This document shows positions 59,759 through 64,000 of a stretch of 64,000 nt of DNA, in pieces (within the stretch, counting starts at the first letter, position 1; each line of letters begins with the position of its first letter). The translations under genes were made by a program, and so were the position numbers. Origin of the DNA: Paracoccus sigandri (GTDB lineage Bacteria; Pseudomonadota; Alphaproteobacteria; Rhodobacterales; Rhodobacteraceae); contig NZ_QNRC01000014.1 in assembly GCF_003709565.1 (NCBI RefSeq), positions 1 to 64,000 on the forward strand. Direction: 5' to 3'. The notes under the pieces are model-generated. The model was not told the origin of the DNA, did not search any database, and saw only the letters and a list, made by a program, of their open reading frames with translations.

Positions 59759-60901
59759 TCACTCGGCCCCGGCCAAGAGGCGCGCGACGCGGCGGCGCAG
59801 CGCCGGGACCGACGATGCCGCGCGGATGGCCAGGTTGCGCAGCAGGCGCAGCGGCGGCGCGCGCAGGGTCGCCACCGCCGTCAGCCGGTCGGTCATGCGC
59901 AGCACCTCGCGGGCCGCCGCCATTCGCGCCGCGGCATGATCGTCCAGCGCGCCTTCCCGCCCCTCGCGCAGCGCGGCGGTCAGGGCCTCGGCCAGCGCGG
60001 CGGCGTCGCGCAGGCCCAGGTTCATGCCCTGGCCGCCCGCCGGCGAATGCACATGCGCCGCATCGCCGATCAGCAACACCGGCCCGGCGCGGAAACGCTC
60101 GGCCAGCCGATGATGCACGCGAAAGCGCGAGCCCCACAGGACCTGCCGCACCCTCGCGCCGTGCCGGGGGCCGCGCGCGTCGATCACCGCCTGCACATCG
60201 GCGACCGAGGGCCGGGGCGGCGCCTCGGGGCATTGCGCGACGACGCGATAACGGTCCTGCGACATCGGCGCGACCACCAGCGTGCCGCCGGCCGAGAAGA
60301 ACAGCGTCACCTCGTCCTTCGGGATCGGCCAGTCCATGCGCAGATCGGCCAGCATGAACGAGCCATGGGTCTTGCCCGGAAAGTCGATGCCGGCCTGGCG
60401 GCGGACCGTGCTGTCCTGGCCATCCGCGCCGACGACGTAGCGGGCGGCGATCCGGCGCCCGTCCGCCAGGGTCACGACGGCCCCCTCTGACACGGTCTCG
60501 ATCCGTTCCGCCGCGAGGGGGCGCAGCACGGCATGGCCCAGGCCGGCCAGGCGCCGGGTCAGGATCGCCTCGGTCTCGTCCTGCGGGATCATCAGCGCGA
60601 AGGGCGGCGCATGGCGCAGCGCGCGGAAATCGGCCCGCAGCAGCACCCGGTCTCGGTCGCGGACCCGAAAGCCGGTCACGCGAAGCCCCTGCGCGATCAG
60701 CGGCCCGGCCAGGTCCAGGGGCTCCAGCGCCTTCAGCGTGCCGGCATGGATCACCGCCGCGCGCGAGGTGTTCTGCGCCTCGGGCAGGGCATCGAGGATC
60801 ACGAAATCCACCCCCCGCCGCGCCAGCCCGATGGCCAGCGCCAGCCCCGCCGGCCCGGCGCCGACGATCGCGACCTCGGTCCGTTCGGGAAATGCGCTCA
60901 T
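59759..60901 (-). CDS. FAD-dependent aromatic-type monooxygenase (PHBH/UbiH superfamily)
   Basis: 380 aa. FAD site VAIVGAGPAGLALAIGLARR, D-G motif YVVGADGQDSTVRRQAGI and the flavin-ribityl motif LIGDAAHVHSPAGGQGMNLG define a single-component hydroxylase of phenolic compounds. The C-terminus is short and lacks the extra thioredoxin-like domain of PheA-type enzymes. Divergent from a MarR regulator 162 bases away, a typical arrangement for phenolic-acid-induced monooxygenases. Substrate unknown. Confidence 0.9.
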   Translation of the reverse strand: MSAFPERTEVAIVGAGPAGLALAIGLARRGVDFVILDALPEAQNTSRAAVIHAGTLKALEPLDLAGPLIAQGLRVTGFRVRDRDRVLLRADFRALRHAPPFALMIPQDETEAILTRRLAGLGHAVLRPLAAERIETVSEGAVVTLADGRRIAARYVVGADGQDSTVRRQAGIDFPGKTHGSFMLADLRMDWPIPKDEVTLFFSAGGTLVVAPMSQDRYRVVAQCPEAPPRPSVADVQAVIDARGPRHGARVRQVLWGSRFRVHHRLAERFRAGPVLLIGDAAHVHSPAGGQGMNLGLRDAAALAEALTAALREGREGALDDHAAARMAAAREVLRMTDRLTAVATLRAPPLRLLRNLAIRAASSVPALRRRVARLLAGAE

Positions 60902-60962
60902 CGGCCGGCTCGGATGGTTGCCTTGGCCCGTCTGGCGCCGCCTTGCCGGCCCGTGGTGCCGT

Positions 60963-61035
60963 TTCGCATTTGACCTGTTCCGCCTGTTGCCGGTAGGGAT
61001 GCTTCGTGTGCGAATGAATTTAGTTCTTATGCGAA
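60963..61035. promoter_or_regulatory. TGCGAA repeats in the monooxygenase/MarR divergent promoter
   Basis: TGCGAA at 61009-61014 and 61030-61035 (21 bases apart, same helical face) and inverted TTCGCA at 60963-60968 border an AT-rich patch (TGAATTTAGTTCTTA). Possible MarR binding region; no clean dyad was seen. Confidence 0.3.
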
Positions 61036-61062
61036 GCAGTTTCAACCCCGGAGAAGATCTCG

Positions 61063-61500
61063 ATGACTGAACCCGCCCCGCCCCGGCTGATCTACCTGCT
61101 GACCACGGCGCAACGCCGGCTGGAGGCGGCGATCGAGCGCGAGGGAAAAGGCGGGCTGACCCTCTCGCGGATCGGCTTGCTGCTGGCGCTGCCGCCCGAG
61201 GGCGGGGTGCCGATGTCCGCGCTTGCCCGCGCGCTGGACCTGCGCGCCCCGGCATTGTCGGGGCTGGTGGACCGGATGGCGAAATCGGGTCTGGTGCGGC
61301 GGCTGCCCGATCCGGCCGATGGCCGCGCCTCGCTGGTCGCGCTGACCGGAGAGGGTCGGGTCCTGCGCAGCGAGGCCGTCGCCCGCACGAAACAGGTGAA
61401 TGCGGCGCTTTGCGAGGGCTTCAGCGCCGACGAGATCGCCGTGGTGGAACGCTGGCTGGAAGCGGTGCGGCAGCGCCAGGCGCCGCCCCCGGCCCGATGA
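61063..61500 (+). CDS. MarR-family transcriptional regulator
   Basis: 145 aa. The winged helix is GVPMSALARALDLRAPALSG then LVDRMAKSGLVRRLPDPADG and RASLVALTGEG, the MarR signature D-R-R/x-x-wing. Flanking helices form the dimer interface. Most likely a repressor of the divergent FAD monooxygenase, released by a phenolic ligand. ATG 61063 follows GAGAAGATCTCG. Confidence 0.9.
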   Translation: MTEPAPPRLIYLLTTAQRRLEAAIEREGKGGLTLSRIGLLLALPPEGGVPMSALARALDLRAPALSGLVDRMAKSGLVRRLPDPADGRASLVALTGEGRVLRSEAVARTKQVNAALCEGFSADEIAVVERWLEAVRQRQAPPPAR

Positions 61501-61556
61501 GCTGGCGCCCGGCCCCGGGACCCTCGGGCATGGCAGGGAAGGCCTGGGCGGAGGAA

Positions 61557-61633
61557 TGGCGACCCCGGTAGGACTTGAACCCACAACCTCGGACTTAGAA
61601 GGTCCTTGCTCTATCCAGTTGAGCTACGGGGCC
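61557..61633 (-). tRNA. tRNA-Arg, anticodon TCT
   Basis: Minus-strand sequence folds as a complete cloverleaf: acceptor GGCCCCG/CGGGGTC, D arm GCTC/GAGC with AACTGGATA loop, anticodon loop CTTCTAA giving anticodon TCT (reads AGA), five-base variable loop, T arm GTGGG-TTCAAGT-CCTAC. Discriminator G and the CCA end (61559-61557) are encoded. One A-G mismatch tops the anticodon stem. Confidence 0.95.
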
Positions 61634-61683
61634 GCGAAGGCGCGGCTGGCGCAGATCGCTCTTAGAGGATGGCGCGGGTGAAA

Positions 61684-62538
61684 TCAAAACCCTTCTTGCG
61701 CATCAACGCCCTGCAATTCGCGGCGGCGGGTCAGGGCCGTGCGGCGCAGGAAGGCCAGCACGAAGATCGCGGTCAGGATCAGCACGATGGTCGGGGCCGG
61801 GGCGCTGTCCAGAAAGAAGCTGGCATAGACGCCGCCCAGCATGGCCAGCAGGCAGACCGCGCAGGCGACGGCCAGCATCCGCCCGAAGCTGCGCACCATC
61901 AGGAAGGCGATGGCGCCCGGCGCGATCAACAGGCCCACCGCCAGGATCAGCCCGGTCGCCGACAGCGTCGCCACCACGGTCAGCGACAGGATCGACAGCA
62001 GCCCGTAATGCAGCAGGCCCACCGGCAGGCCCGAGGCGCGGGCCTGGGCCGGGTCGAAGGCGTGCAGCATCAGGTCCTTCCATTTCAGCAGCAGCGCCGC
62101 GCTGACGAAGATCCCGATCAGCCCGGCGGTCCACAGGTCCTGCGCGCCCACGCCCAGCATGTTGCCGAACAGGATATGGTCCAGGTGGACGTCCGAGCTG
62201 ATCGAGGTATAGATCACGATCCCCAGCGCGAACATGCCCGAAAACACCACGCCCATGACGGTGTCCTGCTTCACGCGGCTGTTCTGGGCCAGGTAGCCGG
62301 TCGCGATCGCCGTCACCATGCCCGCGGCGAAGGCGCCCAGGATCAGCGGAAAGCCCATGACATAGGCCAGCACGATCCCCGGCAGCACCGCATGGCTGAC
62401 CGCGTCGCCCATCAGCGCCCAGCCCTTCAGGACCAGGAAGCAGGACAGAAGCGCGGTCGGGATCGCGACGATGGCCGCGATCCAGAAGGCGTTCTGCATG
62501 AAGGTGAACTGGAAGGGCAGCAGCAGGGTCTCGGTCAT
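61684..62538 (-). CDS. Manganese/iron ABC transporter permease (SitD/MntD-like)
   Basis: 284-aa permease of the ABC-3 family, about 8-9 helices. FLVLKGWALMGDAVSHAVLP is the family signature (G-D-A-x-S-H-A-V-x-P); ASGLPVGLLHYGLLSILSLT and GLILAVGLLIAPGAIAFLMV follow. ATG 62538 overlaps the stop of the preceding permease by four bases. Last gene of the operon; its stop lies 51 bases from the tRNA gene. Confidence 0.9.
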   Translation of the reverse strand: MTETLLLPFQFTFMQNAFWIAAIVAIPTALLSCFLVLKGWALMGDAVSHAVLPGIVLAYVMGFPLILGAFAAGMVTAIATGYLAQNSRVKQDTVMGVVFSGMFALGIVIYTSISSDVHLDHILFGNMLGVGAQDLWTAGLIGIFVSAALLLKWKDLMLHAFDPAQARASGLPVGLLHYGLLSILSLTVVATLSATGLILAVGLLIAPGAIAFLMVRSFGRMLAVACAVCLLAMLGGVYASFFLDSAPAPTIVLILTAIFVLAFLRRTALTRRRELQGVDAQEGF

Positions 62539-63395
62539 GGCGCCACCTCGTCGCGCAGGGCAAGGGCGGCGCGGCGGCGGGCGGCCAGCAGCCCGTGCTT
62601 CGGCGCCCAGGCGAAGGCGGCAAGGAAGATCAGCGTCTGCAGGCAGACGATGATGCCGCCCGTCGCCCCGTCGAGGAAATAGCTGGCATAGGCGCCAAGG
62701 AAGCTGGTCAGGGTGCCGATCGCCACCGACAGCGCGATCAGCCGCGGGAAGCGGTCGCACAGAAGATAGGCCGTCGCCCCCGGCGTCACCACCATGGCGA
62801 TGACCAGGAAGGCGCCCACGGTCTGCATCGCCGCCACCACGCAGGCCGACAGCAGCACGAAGAACACCGCCTTCAGCAGGCCCGGCCGCAGCCCGATGGA
62901 GCGCGCATGGCTTTCGTCGAAGAACACCACCATCAGGTCCTTCCATTTCAGCGCCAGCACCGTCAGCGACACGAAGCCGATGATCGCCAGCTGGGCGGTG
63001 TCCTCGGGCGTGATGGCCAGGATGTTGCCCATGGTGATGGTCTGGACCGAGATCGCCATCGGGTTCAGCGAGACCATGAACAGCCCCAGCCCGAAGAAGC
63101 TGGTGAAGATCAGCCCGATCACCACATCGACCTTCAGCCCGGAACGGTCCGACAGGAACAGCATCGCCGCCGCCGCCAGCCCGCCCGACAGGAAGGCGCC
63201 AAGTGCGAAGGGCAGGCCCAGGATATAGGCGCCGGCGACGCCGGGCACGACCGAATGGGCCAGCGCGTCGCCGATCAGCGACCAGCCCTTCAGCATCAGA
63301 TAGGCCGACAGGAACGCGCAGACCCCGCCGACCAGGGCCGAGACCCACATCGCATTGGTCATGTAGCCATAGGTGAAGGGCTCCAGCAGGATCAT
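62535..63395 (-). CDS. Manganese/iron ABC transporter permease (SitC/MntC-like)
   Basis: 286-aa ABC-3 permease. [20 protein letters not shown] is the family signature; [20 protein letters not shown] and [20 protein letters not shown] follow. Two permeases in succession after an ATPase correspond to sitBCD. Start overlaps the ATPase stop (ATGA). Confidence 0.9.
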   Translation of the reverse strand: MILLEPFTYGYMTNAMWVSALVGGVCAFLSAYLMLKGWSLIGDALAHSVVPGVAGAYILGLPFALGAFLSGGLAAAAMLFLSDRSGLKVDVVIGLIFTSFFGLGLFMVSLNPMAISVQTITMGNILAITPEDTAQLAIIGFVSLTVLALKWKDLMVVFFDESHARSIGLRPGLLKAVFFVLLSACVVAAMQTVGAFLVIAMVVTPGATAYLLCDRFPRLIALSVAIGTLTSFLGAYASYFLDGATGGIIVCLQTLIFLAAFAWAPKHGLLAARRRAALALRDEVAP

Positions 63396-64000
63396 GCGCC
63401 GCCCTCGCCGTCCGGATCGCGTCCGCTTTCGTCGCGCGTATGGGTGCGGCCCGCATATTGGACCAGGGGGCGTTCGTCGTCGGTCAGGATCGAGATGCGG
63501 CGCGGGTCGTCATCGTCATGCAGCGCCTCGCCGCCCAGGGTGAAATGGCGCAGCACGCCCCCGAAGGCGCGTTCGAGGTTCTCGCGCGTGAAGGTGGTCT
63601 CGGTCAGGCCATGGGCCAGCACCGTGCCCTTGACCAGCACCACCCGGTCGCAGAATTCCGGCACCGAGCCCAGGTTGTGGGTCGAGACCAGCATCACCCG
63701 CCCCTCGGCCCGAAGCTCGCGCAGCAGGGCGATGATCTGTTCCTCGGTCTGCACGTCGACGCCGGTGAAGGGCTCGTCCAGCAGGATCACCTGGCCCTCC
63801 TGCGCCAGGGCGCGGGCCAGGAAGACGCGCTTCTTCTGGCCGCCCGACAGCTCGCCGATCTGGCGGTTGCGGAAATCCTGCATGTTCACGCGTTCCAGCG
63901 CCTGGTCCACCGCCGCGCGGTCGCGGGCCGAGGGGCGGCGCAGGAAGCCCATATGGCCATAGCGGCCCATCATCACCACGTCCTCGACCAGCACCGGGAA
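63392..64000 (-). CDS. Manganese/iron ABC transporter ATP-binding protein, C-terminal part (SitB/MntB-like)
   Basis: Truncated by the window end; the Walker A region lies beyond 64000. Visible are the Q-loop-side [20 protein letters not shown] (typical of Mn/Zn ABC-3 ATPases), signature [18 protein letters not shown], Walker [13 protein letters not shown] and switch His in [15 protein letters not shown] His/Asp-rich tail ([18 protein letters not shown]) could bind metal. The frame stays open to the edge, so an internal ATG at 63994 is not the start. Head of the operon is presumably sitA outside the window. Confidence 0.9.
   Translation of the reverse strand, partial: FPVLVEDVVMMGRYGHMGFLRRPSARDRAAVDQALERVNMQDFRNRQIGELSGGQKKRVFLARALAQEGQVILLDEPFTGVDVQTEEQIIALLRELRAEGRVMLVSTHNLGSVPEFCDRVVLVKGTVLAHGLTETTFTRENLERAFGGVLRHFTLGGEALHDDDDPRRISILTDDERPLVQYAGRTHTRDESGRDPDGEGGA

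Noticed and set aside
61557..61633. tRNA-Arg as integration site of a genomic island
   Set aside because: No integrase, no duplicated tRNA 3' end and no change in codon use was seen on either side.

Overview
This is a GC-rich window (strong G/C preference at third codon positions) from an alphaproteobacterium. The TRAP transporters, the vbs-like hydroxamate siderophore genes, the ROSE-type thermosensor leader, the CTTGAA-type heat-shock promoters and the NDUFS4-like protein all suggest a Rhodobacterales member, most likely Paracoccus or a close relative. Genus is inference only. The window reads as metabolic accessory chromosome, a chain of transporter-plus-enzyme-plus-regulator cassettes. 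No transposase, integrase, phage gene, CRISPR array or rRNA was seen; there is one tRNA-Arg(TCT).

Layout. 1-6550 is a stress block: the start of groL, groS, two small unknown genes, then small Hsp20, small Hsp20, an NDUFS4-like protein, HtrA/DegP and FtsH. The first Hsp20 has a heat-shock promoter and a ROSE-like leader. 6863-13827 is a LacI-regulated TRAP transporter with a VOC protein, a RuBisCO-like protein and a DUF1537 acid-sugar kinase, which points to catabolism of an acid sugar of the apionate/tetronate type. 14065-17716 holds an NCS1 permease between two Asp/Glu/hydantoin-racemase-fold proteins, one exported and lacking both catalytic cysteines, plus a GntR regulator next to three TGTTAACA boxes. 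17910-35315 is iron acquisition: a siderophore ABC importer, a TonB receptor, a one-module NRPS with MbtH, a MATE exporter, a PLP enzyme, an esterase, an IucB-like acyltransferase, an N-hydroxylase and an ECF sigma factor with a strongly folded leader.

35602-47771 is a second TRAP transporter with an IclR regulator and a full CoA-thioester degradation set (ligase, paired acyl-CoA dehydrogenases, hydratases, 3-hydroxyacyl-CoA dehydrogenase, thiolase, thioesterase). 47764-57079 is a LysR-regulated oxygenase with its transporter: a Rieske-only protein, a Rieske-less oxygenase catalytic subunit, a GST-like protein and a flavin/2Fe-2S reductase, followed by a BMP-type ABC importer. These parts match the unusual NdmC-NdmD-NdmE methylxanthine demethylase, but are divided differently among genes. 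57102-61500 carries azoreductase/LysR, a DUF1989 protein and an FAD monooxygenase/MarR pair. 61557-64000 is tRNA-Arg and a SitBCD-type Mn/Fe importer running off the end.

The strongest candidates for something undescribed are the split Ndm-like Rieske oxygenase linked to a BMP importer, the exported cysteine-less racemase-fold protein, and the RuBisCO-like/kinase/TRAP catabolic operon. All functions are read from sequence by eye; no database search was run.
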